A stretch of DNA of 64,000 nucleotides, from positions 46,309,432 to 46,373,431 of the forward strand of contig JAPXFY010000018.1 in NCBI GenBank assembly GCA_030674185.1, given 5' to 3'. This stretch comes from Monoplex corrugatus (lineage: Eukaryota > Mollusca > Gastropoda > Littorinimorpha > Ranellidae). The stretch's first letter is position 1. Each line of letters begins with the position of its first letter. Below are positions 43,236-54,126 of this stretch, piece after piece. A model generated the notes under the pieces. It was not told the DNA's origin, searched no databases, and saw only the letters and a list, made by a program, of their open reading frames with translations. A program made the translations under genes and the position numbers.

Positions 43236-43495
43236 TGTATGAGCGAGTCTTACTGCAGCTAATGAACAAGGTGTGGAAAAACAGCTTAGAGAAGAACAAC
43301 CGGGTTTCCGAAGTAGAAGATCTTGCTCCGACAAGATCTTCATCTTGACAATGTTAAATAATCGCAAGACTGGAACTCCCTCCTCGATATAAACTTTTAC
43401 CGATTTTGAGAAGGCATCTGATAGCATAAGCCCTCACTCTGGGAAACAGTAAAGAGCATCTGGCCTCCCAAGCAAAGTCACCAACATAGTACACA
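43236..43495 (+). pseudogene. reverse transcriptase fragment of a further LINE
   Basis: Plus-strand reading gives an RT block 2 to motif A segment: EEQPGFRSRRSCSDKIF, then TMLNNRKTGTPSS, a stop, then FTDFEKASDSIS and SLWETVKSIWPPKQ. This resembles EEQAGFR..RSC.DQIF..LR and FIDFEKAFDS in many LINE RTs, but it is neither the RTE at 38.8 kb nor the element at 48.4 kb. In-frame stops and small shifts show it is dead. It is one of the few LINE pieces in the plus orientation. Confidence 0.65.
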
Positions 43496-44300
43496 TTCAG
43501 TTTGGTTCATACTGTTTATAGACCAACCTACTACTAGAGCCATATCAGGGATGTTTGTGTTCATATTGCTTATAGCCCAGCCGACTACTAGAGCCATATC
43601 AGGGCTAACACCACGTGTAAAAAACTTAAGATAAAGGACAACATTTAAAATCCATGGTCATAGTTAACCTTGCAAGTCTAAAAATGCAATTACAGAAAAA
43701 CAGACGTAAAATCTCATCAGGTGAAATCTATTGATCTCTTGTAAAAAATTGGAAAATTACATCAGGACGGAGTCTCTGAAGAGGTTCTTTAAGGAGGCTG
43801 TGTAAGGAAGCAAGGACTTGGACATCTATTCCCATGTGGCTTTCTTGGCCATGCAGTCAGCCTTTTCATTGCCTCCAATACCAACATGGCCAGGAATCCA
43901 GGCAAAAACAATCCCGTAACCTTCACTTGTAAGAGGAGAAAAAAGTTCTAAGAACTTCACAAATTCAGGGTGATTGATGTTTCGGCCAGCAATTGCCTAC
44001 AAAGCGGAAAAGGAGTCAGTAAAAAATGAGAAAATCTTTATGCTTGGATTTGGACACCATTTTTAATGCCAAAACCAGAGCAGTTATTTCAGCAGTATAA
44101 ACGGAACTGTCAGACGGAATATGTTTTGAAAATGCTCGATTGGGAATTTTGGAGCAGAAGGCAGCGGCAGCACCGTAAAGAACATGTACACAGTGAACCC
44201 AAACAGCGTGAGACATGATGATCAACAGCCTGGTTCCAAAACAACGAAATCAGGTAGGGCAGATTAACCTCACCTGTACCGTTTCTTTTTGCCATTCACT
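43496..44300 (-). pseudogene. LINE-A copy retaining RNase H
   Basis: A short core (43500-43555) precedes a longer copy starting near 43556. Minus-strand coding pieces in element order: YGAAAAFCSKIPNRAFSKH, SSVYTAEITALVLAL, then about 43985-43830 INHPEFVKFLELF and GHVGIGGNEKADCMAKKAT. The PxSSVYTAEITAL and GNEKAD blocks are hallmarks of LINE RNase H (catalytic E and D). The region between RNase H and the 3' UTR is mostly deleted. This copy identifies the family as RNase H-bearing. Confidence 0.78.
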
Positions 44301-44467
44301 TAGATGATGGGGTAAAGCAACCAACTCTCAAAAACAAGATTTTCTTGTCAGAGAGATCGGAAATTTCTCCATTTACCCATTTTTTGTAGGTGGCGTCACA
44401 CTGCCCAAGATTTAATAATATTTTTAGAAAAAAATTTTTAAATGAGCGTCGCCATTCTTTCTTTTCC

Positions 44468-44520
<53 letters not shown>

Positions 44521-45220
44521 CCGTAATATCATTAAACGCTGTTATGTACACACTCATCTTTGTTAAGCCACCTATCCTCTCTCATGATTACAGAATGACC
44601 ATACTTCAGATATCCTGCGAATAATTTTATTTAAATTGAAGACCGCAGAATGAAAGGAAATAGCGAAGATTCCAGACGTCAAACACATCCCTACGAACAC
44701 AGGACTATTATGTGACGACAACTGTGGACTTCAATGGCAATTATATGGCGTATTGCATCATGTCGAACACAGAGGTCATCTCATGACGGTAATGACTTGC
44801 ACAAACAACACTAACGATGTGTGCTGCTTTAGGATTACACTAAAACTAGAATTTCTAGTCTTACACAACACTCGTGACGTGCAACATTCAAGGGCAACTA
44901 GATCGAATTTCTGGCAGATTGGTTGTTATATTGTGCATTTGTTGATAACTCCACCGAAAATGTATCAATTATAATTCTTATTTTGCATGTTATGCATAAC
45001 TTTGTCGGTAACAATGCTGATGCAAGGTTTGTCTCTGTGTTGTACGTCTCACCTTGACAACATACACGCATTACGTTGTTGATTTAATAATGTCATAACT
45101 GACCAGTCGTTCTGCATCTTGCCCGTTCGTCTGTTCCATTTTCAAATTACTCGTTTTTTGCAGATGTTGATTCTTTCCTTGGATTCAAATTATTAGTTTT
45201 TTTTATTATTTATTTTTTTA
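44301..45220. other. (CT)n microsatellite and unique sequence
   Basis: (CT)n at 44470-44517. 44301-44469 may be further LINE-A ORF2 upstream of RNase H but is too diverged to be sure. 44520-45220 shows no gene. Confidence 0.5.
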
Positions 45221-45490
45221 TTATTGTTTAAACCCAGCTGGCTGTGCAGAGTCAAATCAAAGCTATAATCATCTCAAAACATACACACCACCTCGATGGC
45301 CTTGAAGAAAAAAAAATACACCCAGTAAAAAATTTAATTAAACAAATCGATACATTCGCGTATATAATCTAAAAATACGCCTCTTTTGTTATTGTTATTG
45401 TTGTTATTGTGAAAGCCCAGTCCACTGCGCAGAGCCATATCAGGGCTATAACTATTTCAAAACGTGCACCTCACTGAAGAAAACACCACT
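45221..45490 (-). mobile_element. two divergent Rep-B 3' fragments
   Basis: First at about 45221-45375 with tail TTATTGTTTAAACCC. Second at about 45384-45480 with tail (TTATTG)n and core CCCAGTCCACTGCGCAGAGCC. Confidence 0.7.
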
Positions 45491-45491
45491 C

Positions 45492-46300
45492 ATCGCCCAG
45501 CCGACTACTAGAGCCATATCTGGGCTAATACCACGTCAAAAACGACACCAAGATTAAAATAAAAAGACAACAGTTAAAAACCATGCTCACTGTTAACCTT
45601 GTAAGTCTAAAATGCAATTAAAGAAAAGCATACTCAGATTAAAATCGTATAAGGTGAAATCTATTGATCTCTTGTAAAAACTGGAAAATTGCATCCGGAG
45701 GGATGTCTCTGATGAGGTTCTTTAAGGAGTGGCAAGATAGAAAAATTGATAGAGATGACAGAAAGCAAAGAGTAAGGCAGAAACAAGAAGATTAACCTAA
45801 AAGAGTAAATTTCTTGCACATGTTCAAATTCATATTGCTTATAGCCAAGCTGACTACTAGAGCCATATCAGGGCTAACACCACGTTAAAAACAAGTCCAA
45901 ATTTAATTTTTTAAAAAGTTGAAAACCAAGCTCACAAATATCCTTTCAAGTCTAAAATGCATTTCAGAATGTTTCCAATACGTATAATCGTATCAGGTGA
46001 AATCTACTGATATGCTATAAAAACTTGAAAATTGCATCCTGAGATCATTGAAGAGATTCTGTAAGGAGTCCCCGTTGTATAGTGCTTATGACTCACATCG
46101 CGTAAGCCCAAGCATTCAATAAAAAGGTGCTTAAAGCCGAGTGGTTTGTTGTACGGTATACACCACAGTGCTTCTCCATTTCTTAAAAGATACAACAGAC
46201 AGTAGAACGTGTGATCCGTGTGTAACCTACGTTGAATATCCAGAAAGTGGAGAAACTATTTATATTGCAAGAGCCCCTGGCATCCCTACGATTGGGTCCG
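45492..46300 (-). pseudogene. LINE-A copies with ORF2 end and Rep-B ends
   Basis: A LINE-A at about 45492-45735, a Rep-B end piece at 45740-45825, then a divergent LINE-A at about 45830-46235 whose minus strand reads RNGEALWCIPYNKPLGFKHL (knuckle with the second C lost). It contains the single-copy form of the 30.3-kb minisatellite unit (about 46110-46180). A Rep-B terminal piece closes it at 46235-46297. Confidence 0.7.
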
Positions 46301-46887
46301 AACAATACAGATCTCTGAAAACTTAAGTACAATTCTACCCAGATCAAAATAAATACAAACAAAAACCAAAAGGGAGCTATTGGCCCGGTTTCCTTGCAAT
46401 CAAATGTTGGTTAGAATGCCAGAACATGTATACAAACTAGGATAAACGAATGACAACATTTCCGTAAACTATCGATCAGAGTTAAAAAGCCAGACGATAG
46501 TTGCATTATTTACATCACATTAAGAGCCCACACTTAGACAGGCAAGCAAAAAGACAGCTTCAGAGCCTACACTGCCTTGAGCTGTTGACCACTCATGTGA
46601 GAAGCATTGGTAAACAGGACTTCAGAGACCAGTGTCTGTTATGTTAAGTGTTTTTAAGTCATGTTAATAACAAAGGTCATTCTCATGAATATCCTCTTGT
46701 CTCATTCTGATGAGCACTAAGCACTTTTATGTTCTTAAAGGCTATGAACAACCCACGCTGATGGTCGTTATTTAGCTAGTCCCTGTATCAAGATATTCAT
46801 GTTACTGAGCCTGGAAACCGAGCCTCTGAACGTTACAATATTTCACAGCTTGGAAATCTTATTTGCTTTGGCTAGCAGATCAAACAC
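46301..46887. other. unique sequence, no gene
   Basis: Nothing recognised. Confidence 0.5.
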
Positions 46888-46891
46888 TTAA

Positions 46892-46954
46892 CCCTTTGAT
46901 TTCCTGCAGGGAATCAAAGGGTTTTAAGTTGGATAGGGTGAGAGAATCGAAGGG
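46892..46954. mobile_element. 63-bp piggyBac-type mini-MITE
   Basis: Ends CCCTTTGAT and its imperfect inverse TCGAAGGG, with TTAA at 46888-46891 and 46955-46958. Internal perfect inverted repeat AACCCTTTGATT/AATCAAAGGGTT around CTGCAG. It resembles the termini of the 11237-11966 MITE. Confidence 0.65.
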
Positions 46955-46984
46955 TTAAGTTTTTGGAGGTGTTTCACTTTCAGC

Positions 46985-47196
46985 TATTCCAGCTCATATT
47001 GCTTATAGCCCAGCCGACTACTACAGCCATATCAGGGCTAACAGCACGTCAAAAACGACAACCCGCTTAAGATAAAAGACAGTTAAAAATCATGCTCACC
47101 GTTAACCTTGCAAGTCTAAAATGCAACTAAAGAAAAACTGACTCAAATTCATATACATGTACCTTCAGCTCATAAAGTCAAAGAAAACACGAATCA
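46985..47196 (-). mobile_element. LINE-A 3' end
   Basis: Core at about 47002-47040, 3' UTR to about 47140, followed by short unique sequence carrying the target of the next copy. Confidence 0.75.
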
Positions 47197-47437
47197 ATTC
47201 AATTCAATTCATATTGCTTATAGCCCAGCCGACCACTAGAGCCATATCAGGGCTAACACCACGTCAAAAAGGAAAGAACAACCCGTTAAGATAAAAAACA
47301 TAAAAACCATGCTCACCGTCAACCTTGCAAATCTAAAATGCCATTAAAGAAAAACACGTAAAATCACATCAAGTGAAATCTATTGATCTCTTGTAAAAAC
47401 TGGAATATTGCATCAGGAGGGACGTCTCGGAAGAGCT
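47197..47437 (-). mobile_element. LINE-A copy, 241 bp, perfect target duplication
   Basis: Flanked by AAACACGAATCA (47185-47196, 47438-47449). Tail (TTCAA)n at the left. Confidence 0.92.
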
Positions 47438-47449
47438 AAACACGAATCA

Positions 47450-48094
47450 TGGGTAGGAATTGCTGAAAAAAAAAAAGGGGGGGTTAGGGTCTAGGGAATG
47501 AAATCTATGCAGTTGGACGTATTTTCAGGAGCAGATCAGATATTCAGAGTGCTTAAGGGTGTATTTTCAATATTTAATATCTGTCCATGCACGAATCAAA
47601 CCATAAATCATACTCACTGCATCTAATCTTTGAAAAGAAAAGCTGGATATGAATTTTCCCAGGAAAGTGTTCATGTAATCCGAGGAAATCGATTTTATCT
47701 CCCGTAGAAATCCATGGTTTTAAGGAGAATTTATTCCTGTGACGTCTTCTAATAAATGAATACCGAGACTTTGCAGGGAAAGAACGGCCTGCTAACTACA
47801 GCTGAAGATATCAAGCTCAGTCAATGTGATAATATCGGTACAGGAATCCTTAATGCAATACGATCGTATCTTTCATCACACGTATTTCCTTCTATGTCAC
47901 TTGGTGCTGATTTTTTCATCACTCATGAACATTTCATCGACCTTAAAAGGAAGCGTCTCCTTTCCCTCGATAACGCCCCTGTTTTCCTCAAAAACACTGA
48001 TTCCCCCATGAACCTTGAAAGTTTACCGCTTCATCCGCACAACTAGTACTCTGATCTTCTCCATCAGTTTCCAGAGTTACTCCACGTTTCTTTA
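47450..48094. other. unique sequence with an unassigned 96-codon ORF
   Basis: 47756-48046 (+) is open from ATG to stop and has ordinary amino-acid composition, but no domain, signal peptide or repeat is visible and the flanks show no promoter or splice signal I trust. It may be chance. Confidence 0.25.
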
Positions 48095-48343
48095 TTTTCT
48101 TTCTTTTATTGTTGTTTAAAGCCCAGCCGACTGCGCAGAGCCATATCAGGGCTATAACCATTTCAAAACACAAAACTCCCGACAGGAAAGAAAAAAAATA
48201 AAAAAAGAAAATTAAGTACACATATCAATGCATTCGCACACATAATGTAAGGACATGCCCCCGGCGTAGGACCATTCCGTCCGATTTATCGCACAGGGGA
48301 AACTCAAAAAACACACCTGAATACAAATATAGGCATACATAAG
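48095..48343 (-). mobile_element. Rep-B, 3' part (left of nested LINE)
   Basis: Tail TTTATTGTTGTTTAAAGCCC, internal blocks, and a break at GCATACATAAGG. Confidence 0.88.
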
Positions 48344-48402
48344 GTTGTCGTCGGCCTCTTTACATCTCAGGAGATGATAGTCTGCACCAGGAGGCGTTGT
48401 GG

Positions 48403-49925
48403 TCATGACGTGCACTTTCTGCTGTGGCTGTGCAGGCCGATTCTTGAGTGGCAATCTCTGTCACATCTGCCACATACAAGTTGAGTCGCTGTTGTCTGGT
48501 TTCTGGAACGTTGCTTCCGAAGAGCCCTTTTCTCATCTGCGCTTTCTGCTCTCCTCCTCTCCGCATTCACAGCGCCTTGCTGAACGGCTGTCCGCCACGC
48601 TGCTCCGTCTTCCACCAGAGTCTCCCAAGAGCCTGGGTCAATCCTTGAGCTTCTAAGGTCCCTTTCGCATGCGTCTATAAAGCGTAGCTGTGGGCGTCCT
48701 GGAGTTCGCTTCCGGTTTGCCAGTTCGCCATAGAGAACGTCTTTTGGTATGCGTCCATCCTCCATTCGACGCACATGGCCAAGCCAGCGTAATCGGCGTT
48801 GGCTTTGAAGGGCAAAGATAGTCTGTAGGCCCACACGGCGGAGGACCTCTGTGTTGGTCACCTTGTCTTGCCATTGGATGCCGAGGATGCGTCGCAAGCA
48901 GCTGAGATGGAAAATGTTGAGCCTCTTTTCTTGGCTGGCATATGTGGTCCAGGCTTCACTTGAGTAGAGAAGTGTGCTCAACACACATGCTCTGTACACC
49001 TGCATTTTGGTGTTCGCAGTGAGACTGCTGTTGGACCAGACCCGCCTGTTCAGTTTAGCCATAACAGATGAGGCCTTTGCAATTCTGGCGCCGATTTCAG
49101 CGTCCAGAGAGAGGTTGTCACTTATGGTGGACCCCAAGTACTGAAATTTGTGGACAGTATTGAGGTCGTAGTCTCCAATGTGTAGAGATGGTGGTTCATC
49201 ACAGCCTTGGCCTAAGATCTCAGTTTTCTTCAAGCTGATTGTGAGACCAAACTCTCTGCAAGCGTGGGCGAAGCGATCAACGAGCCTCTGGAGATCTTGT
49301 TCACTGTGGGAAGCCAGCGCAGCATCATCTGTAAAGAGAGCTGCTCTGATGGTCTTTTCCACCTTAGTTTTGCAACGAAGCCTGGCAATGTTGAAGAGCT
49401 TTCCATCGGTCCTTGTATGAAGATATACCCCTTCTTCAGATCTGCAGAAGGCATAGGTCAGCAACATCGAGAAGAAGATCCCGAACAGAGTTGGGGCCAA
49501 AACACATCCTTGTTTCACTCTGCTGCTGATTCTAAAAGGCTCTGATGTGGCACCATTATAGCACACAGTGCTATGCATATCCTCGTGGAAAGACTCGATG
49601 ACAGCTGATAGTCTTGGGGGGCTGTCGATTTTCTTCAAAAGCTTGAAAAGACCACTCCGACTGACCAGGTCGAACGCTTTCGTGAGATCAATGAAGGCGA
49701 GGCAAAGGGGCATGTGCTGCTCGCGGCACTTTTCCTGTAGTTGCCGAACAGAGAAGATCATGTCGATGGTCGATCTTCCGGCCCTGAAGCCGCACTGGGA
49801 CTCAGGGTAGATGCGAGCTGCCAGCCTCTGAAGACGGGTTAAGACGACTCTGGCGAATGCTTTCCCAACAACGCTGAGGAGTGAGATTCTTGGTCGGATC
49901 GGACGTGCGACAGGCATCAATCCTT
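48403..49925 (-). pseudogene. LINE reverse transcriptase with C-terminal zinc finger
   Basis: RT half of the ORF, about 500 residues. In order: ISLLSVVGKAFARVVLTRL, CGFRAGRST, motif A (FIDLTKAFDLV), motif B (VKQGCVLAPTLFGIFF), motif C with FTDD as the catalytic pair, FQYLGSTIS, then CLRRILGIQWQDKVTN and LRWLGHVRRMEDGRIPKDVL, ending in a zinc finger (CGRCDRDC..RIGLHSHSRKC). The first ATG lies inside the RT domain. The linker and first RT blocks that should precede it are missing: the sequence switches from the endonuclease end directly to RISLLSVVGK near 49900. It is therefore internally deleted and in a different frame from the endonuclease. Confidence 0.85.
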
Positions 49926-50751
49926 GGGCGACCTTTCTTCTTTGAGTGGTGCAGTCTTCTGGGTAGAAGCTTGAGCTTGCTGCGTACCAGGGTGTGGTCT
50001 GTGTCGCAATCAGCGCTGTGGAAACTCCTCGTGTTGAGGACGTTGTTAAGGTCCGACCTCCTTGTTAAGACGAGGTCGAGCTGATGCCAGTGGTGGGATC
50101 TGGGATGGCGCCATGACACCTTGTGCTTCTCCTTATTGTTGAAGAAGGTGTTGGTGATGGCCAGCTTGTGGTAAGAGCAAAGTTCCAGGAATCTTTGACC
50201 GTTCTCATTTTGTTTCCCAACACCATGATGTCCAATGCTGGTTGGCCAGGCCTCAAAATCAGCACCTACGCGTGCGTTCAGGTCTCCCAATATGAAGAGA
50301 CCTTCCTTGCTGGGAACTCCTCCGACAACAGCATCCAGGGCCTCATAGAACTGGTCCTTGACGTCGGTTGAGGAGCTTATGTTGGGGCATAGGCACAGAT
50401 GAAGGCGACTGTGTCTGAACTGGTCGTCATCTTTAGAGTGATCAGTCTCTCCGTACCTCCCGTGGGGAGCTCTACGGTTGCTAGGAGGGAGTTCTTTACA
50501 GCGAAGCCCACACCATGAATACGTGGCTCCTCTGGGTTCTTCCCCTGCCAGTAGAACGTGTAGTTCTTCTCACGCAGTGATCCGTCCCCAGGTAGTCTTG
50601 TCTCCTGTAATGCAGCGATGTCGACGTTGAGTCGCTGAAGCTCCCTGTCTATCACGGCCGTCTTCCGTGTGTCGTCTAACAGCTGTAGGTCACTGTCAAA
50701 ACCAGGACACATTGTTCTTACATTCCAGCTTGATATCGGAAGAGCTGGCAT
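49925..50751 (-). pseudogene. APE-like endonuclease of the LINE, frameshifted
   Basis: Endonuclease that nicks target DNA for reverse transcription. The ATG at 50749-50751 opens MPALPISSWNVRTM (N of the active site), then AALQETRL (catalytic E), HGVGFAVKNSLL and FICAYAP (Y). The frame breaks near 50383, where one base is missing, and resumes as SSSTDVKDQFYEAL, GDLNARVG (D and N), VSWRHPRSHHWHQLDLVLTRR (D) and SADCDTDHTLV (DH). All diagnostic positions of the APE fold are present on the two pieces. The frameshift and the downstream deletion make the copy inactive. Confidence 0.82.
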
Positions 50752-51425
50752 CTTCTTTTTCTTCTTTGTGTTGCCTGGTGCCTGGTATTTACAACCTGCC
50801 TGTCAAGTTTCCTCTAAGCTCCAAGCACCCATTGGAGCAAACAGGTTGTGGCGGGGTAACACCTTACTGACTGGGGGCTGCCCAGCTTGAGGCGGGCGGT
50901 AGCCACCCAATGGAATGCGAAGATTCCTCCCACCGTCGAGAGTAACCCCTGGCGCCCGGCTGTACGCCAAAAAAGCCTAGGTTTAAAACCGGTAACTGCT
51001 ACTCTCCGTGTTGTGTCGATGCTGTGTTACCAGCGAAGCAGGAGTGACCTCTCCAGGTGCAGGCCTGGACAAGTGAATATGGAGGACGAGCTGTTGCCCA
51101 TGCAGCAGATCCCCCCTCTCCTCGCCACTAGTAGAATCCAGGGGAAAGAGAGGCCTGTACGCCTGGTACCAGGGGCGACGCAGGAGTTGCCAGAACGAGG
51201 TTGTAGACAACGACGAACTGCCTTAGGGACTCCGACTCCGGATTTTTCCTCGAGATTTACTTCTGAATCCTTTCCCTTGAATGGGTGTAGCTGCGAGGCA
51301 GCGGAGGTTTGAAGTCGGAGTTTTCCTTCTCCTAGACAGGCTGCCTTCCTGGGCTGACGAGTCCCATCTACCCGATGCAGTGATAATATCATATCACCCC
51401 CTCACGTGGTTTGGCACGCCTGCTG

Positions 51426-51768
51426 AGGACACCAAAACATATATATATAAATAGGCATAAATTACCTAAAATTGCTTCCGCATATCTCACCTCCTTAGAG
51501 CCAAAAATGCACTTAATACATGTACCCAATTATCAATCCAAAGAAAAAGTACGTAAGACTTTATCGAAAAAATATAGGTGAATGGACCTTTAAGGCAGAA
51601 AATAAGTAGAAATGACAGAAAGCAAGCAACAAGGCAGAAACAAAGCGAGTGACAGAAAAGAGAAAATTTCTAGCACAGAATTTCCAGAGGGTGGGGATAC
51701 TATTTATACTGAAAGAGCCCCCGGCAACCCAACGGGGGAACTCCACAGTTTGTTTCTTCCATCAATAA
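51426..51768 (-). mobile_element. Rep-B, 5' part (right of nested LINE)
   Basis: Resumes AGGACACCAAAACATAT and ends CCCCCGGCAACCCAACGGGG near 51735. Confidence 0.88.
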
Positions 51769-51769
51769 A

Positions 51770-52095
51770 CATGGTGTGGAACGTCACATCATTACACATG
51801 GACCACCAATCCATGCCCCTGCTCGCCTTTTGAATTCAGAGAAGCTGGCCGCTGCAAAATACGAATTTTTGAAGATGGAACAGATGGGCATCATCCGTCG
51901 GTCCACTTCACCATGGCCTTCACCTCTTCATGTGGTTCCCGAAGCGGAAGGTCAATGGCGACCCTGTGGCGACTACAGACAACTGAATGCTGCTACCAAA
52001 GATGGTCGCTATCCTTTGCCCCATATCCAGGATTTCAACAATATCCTCACGGGGTGCAAAATCTTCAACATTGATCTGGTCAGCAGCATCTCAAC
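51770..52095 (+). pseudogene. Ty3/gypsy reverse transcriptase fragment
   Basis: About 105 codons reading HIITHGPPIHAPARLL, KMEQMGIIRRSTSPWPSPLH, GQWRPCGDYRQLNAAT, YPLPHIQDFNNILTGCKIF and NIDLV. This is the N-terminal half of a gypsy-type RT (primer-grip approach to motif A). It stops before the catalytic YxDD block. There is no LTR, gag, protease or integrase around it. It is truncated, and unrelated to the Ginger1 element 1.2 kb away. Confidence 0.85.
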
Positions 52096-52189
52096 GGGGG
52101 TAGGGTGGGGGGGGGGGGGGGCGATACAACGCGTAACAGCTGTCTGTGAGTACAGAGAACTCTCCGGAATAGCCTCCTGGCTGCGAGTT

Positions 52190-52300
52190 TTCATTATTCT
52201 TATTGTTGAAAGCCCAGCCAACCGCAAAGAGCCATTACATGGCTATAATCAGTTCAAAACGTACACAAAAACTCTTTGGGAAAAAAAGCACCTGGGAAAA
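52190..52300 (-). mobile_element. Rep-B 3' fragment, divergent
   Basis: Tail TTATTCTTATTGTTGAAAGC and a degenerate core (CCAACCGCAAAGAGCC), truncated after CTTTGGGAAAAAA. Confidence 0.7.
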
Positions 52301-52618
52301 AGTGTGACCATAGCTCAAAGCGCAGTGGGAACAGCTCCTGTAATTCACGTTGCGCTGTCATGTTAAGTCAACATGTTTGACACACAAGATTAGGACAGTA
52401 TCATCAACACACAACCCACAACAAACTCACTTTTTCTCTCTCCAAATACATCACCACCCCGGTTTTCCTCAGGGGACTTAAATGGCAATGAAATAAACGA
52501 AGCTCCCCACAGTCTCTGAAAACGGCTCACAATTCTGAAAAATGTTCTGCTGTGAATTCTGTTCCTTCACTTCCGTCTCTACCTAGTACACGCACACACG
52601 CGTGCGCGCGCCGACACA

Positions 52619-52699
<81 letters not shown>

Positions 52700-52963
52700 A
52701 CACGCGCGCGCTCGCGCGTGCATATACACAAACACGCACACCTGATCATTTCTTTTTCTCTTGGTTTCACATTTTTTGGGGGGTGAGAAAAATATTAACC
52801 GTATCCATCAACACTACACTACACTACACTACACTACACTACACTACACTACACTACACTACACTACACTGGAAACAATATATTTCTGAGCGGAAAACAT
52901 GAAACGAATCTTTGAACACCATTTTGACAAATTATAGCAGTCTGCCACGTAGGTTTTACTGAA
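52301..52963. repeat. (CA)n and (ACTAC)n microsatellites in unique sequence
   Basis: (CA)n at about 52617-52704 with CG-rich right edge. A pure pentamer (ACTAC)n of about 12 units at 52810-52870. GAATCTTTGAAC at 52906-52917 also occurs to the right of the palindrome at 57305-57316. Confidence 0.95.
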
Positions 52964-53160
52964 TCCATTAGTCATTATTACTTTATAACACCTACACGTA
53001 TGGAATCACTGTATGCACCATTGTTTACACTTACTTGTGTCGTAGCGCTGTCGCCGTGACCCGGCCTCATCAGCGACTGACTGTGTTACTGCTGAGAAGG
53101 GAGCGAGGCAGCCGAGAGCGAAACCCGTATCCGTTTGTTGTGTCCAAACTCGAGTTTGGA
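52964..53160. repeat. palindrome, left arm (197 bp)
   Basis: Inverse of 53181-53280 plus 57210-57306 with about four mismatches. Ends in the self-complementary TCCAAACTCGAGTTTGGA. A 20-bp spacer (53161-53180) separates the arms. Confidence 0.95.
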
Positions 53161-53180
53161 GCGAAACTCATTAAATTAAT

Positions 53181-53280
53181 TCCAAACTCGAGTTTGGACA
53201 CAACAAATGGATACGAGTTTCGCTCTCGGCTGCCTCGCTCCCCTCTCAGCAGTAACACAGTCAGTCGCTGATGAGGCCGG
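53181..53280. repeat. palindrome, right arm, inner part
   Basis: First 100 bp of the right arm, ending in CCGG (53277-53280), the target of the Ginger1 insertion. Confidence 0.95.
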
Positions 53281-53430
53281 TGTCACATGATATTTCGGAA
53301 CCGGACGAATGGGAACCATTCCGATTTATCCTGGCCCTGGTGGCAGGATTTTTGGGAACCATTCCGATTAATCCTGACTCTAGTGGCAGGATATTTGGGA
53401 ATCACCAGGATATTTCGGAACCGTCTAGAA
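53281..53430 (+). repeat. Ginger1 left terminal inverted repeat
   Basis: Imperfect inverted repeat of about 150 bp with internal reiterations of GGATATTTSGGAACC and ATTCCGATTWATCCTG, likely transposase-binding sites. Ends near CCGTCTAGAAGG. Confidence 0.85.
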
Positions 53431-53833
53431 GGTCATTAGCCCACATGAATTTTTGACTTTATGACTTTTTCTAAACAGATTTTGATGAGTTTCTCACACT
53501 GTGGCCGCTTTGATGAGGTTGTGCAATAAATCTCTTCTCACCTACCTGTTTATCTCTTTGTTTATGATGCATTCACGCACAGAAGGCCCAAATGGCTTCA
53601 CTAATAAGAGAATGAAGATTGATACATATTCCTTCACTTCAAGGCTTCACTAATATTCTGTTTGCATCATTCCGTGTCAAAATTCACTGAGTTACAATTC
53701 ACTGTACTCCAGCGCGTGAGTTTTCCCACGCCTGTGGCGAACAAATGTTCACTAAGGCTAGTTTCACGCTTTGTGGCGCAATAGCGCGTCAGCGTACATC
53801 AAACCTTCTAGACGGAGATCAAGATTCTGTAAA
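53431..53833. other. Ginger1 5' untranslated region
   Basis: No coding frame. Presumed promoter region; I see no convincing TATA box. Confidence 0.5.
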
Positions 53834-54010
53834 ATGGAGAGAGAAGTGCTAGATGACGGGAGTATTGTTTTTGATATCCCAGATCATATCTGGAAACAGT
53901 TGAATCAAGGCAAAGAAGTGGAAATTTCTGTGCCAAGCCAGCCTGTATCCAATGATTCCAGCGAACAGAAGGCCAGTGTTTCAACAACAACATCCACTAC
54001 TGGTACTGAG

Positions 54011-54059
<49 letters not shown>

Positions 54060-54086
54060 ACCCCATCTCTCTCTCTCTCTCTCACC

Positions 54087-54126
<40 letters not shown>

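Larger units (their letters stand above)
48344..51425 (-). mobile_element. endonuclease/RT non-LTR retrotransposon nested in Rep-B
   Basis: Rep-B sequence stops at ATAAGG and resumes with AGGACACC at 51426, so the insertion sits within a few bases of the site used by the RTE at 38.8 kb. The duplication is short (AGG). About 675 bp at the right (50752-51425) is 5' UTR and about 60 bp at the left is 3' UTR with no obvious tail. The element is RTE-like in size; its exact clade is unresolved. Confidence 0.85.

Noticed and set aside
50887..51312. 141-codon plus-strand ORF
   Set aside because: It lies in the antisense of the LINE 5' UTR at 50752-51425 and has no recognisable domain.
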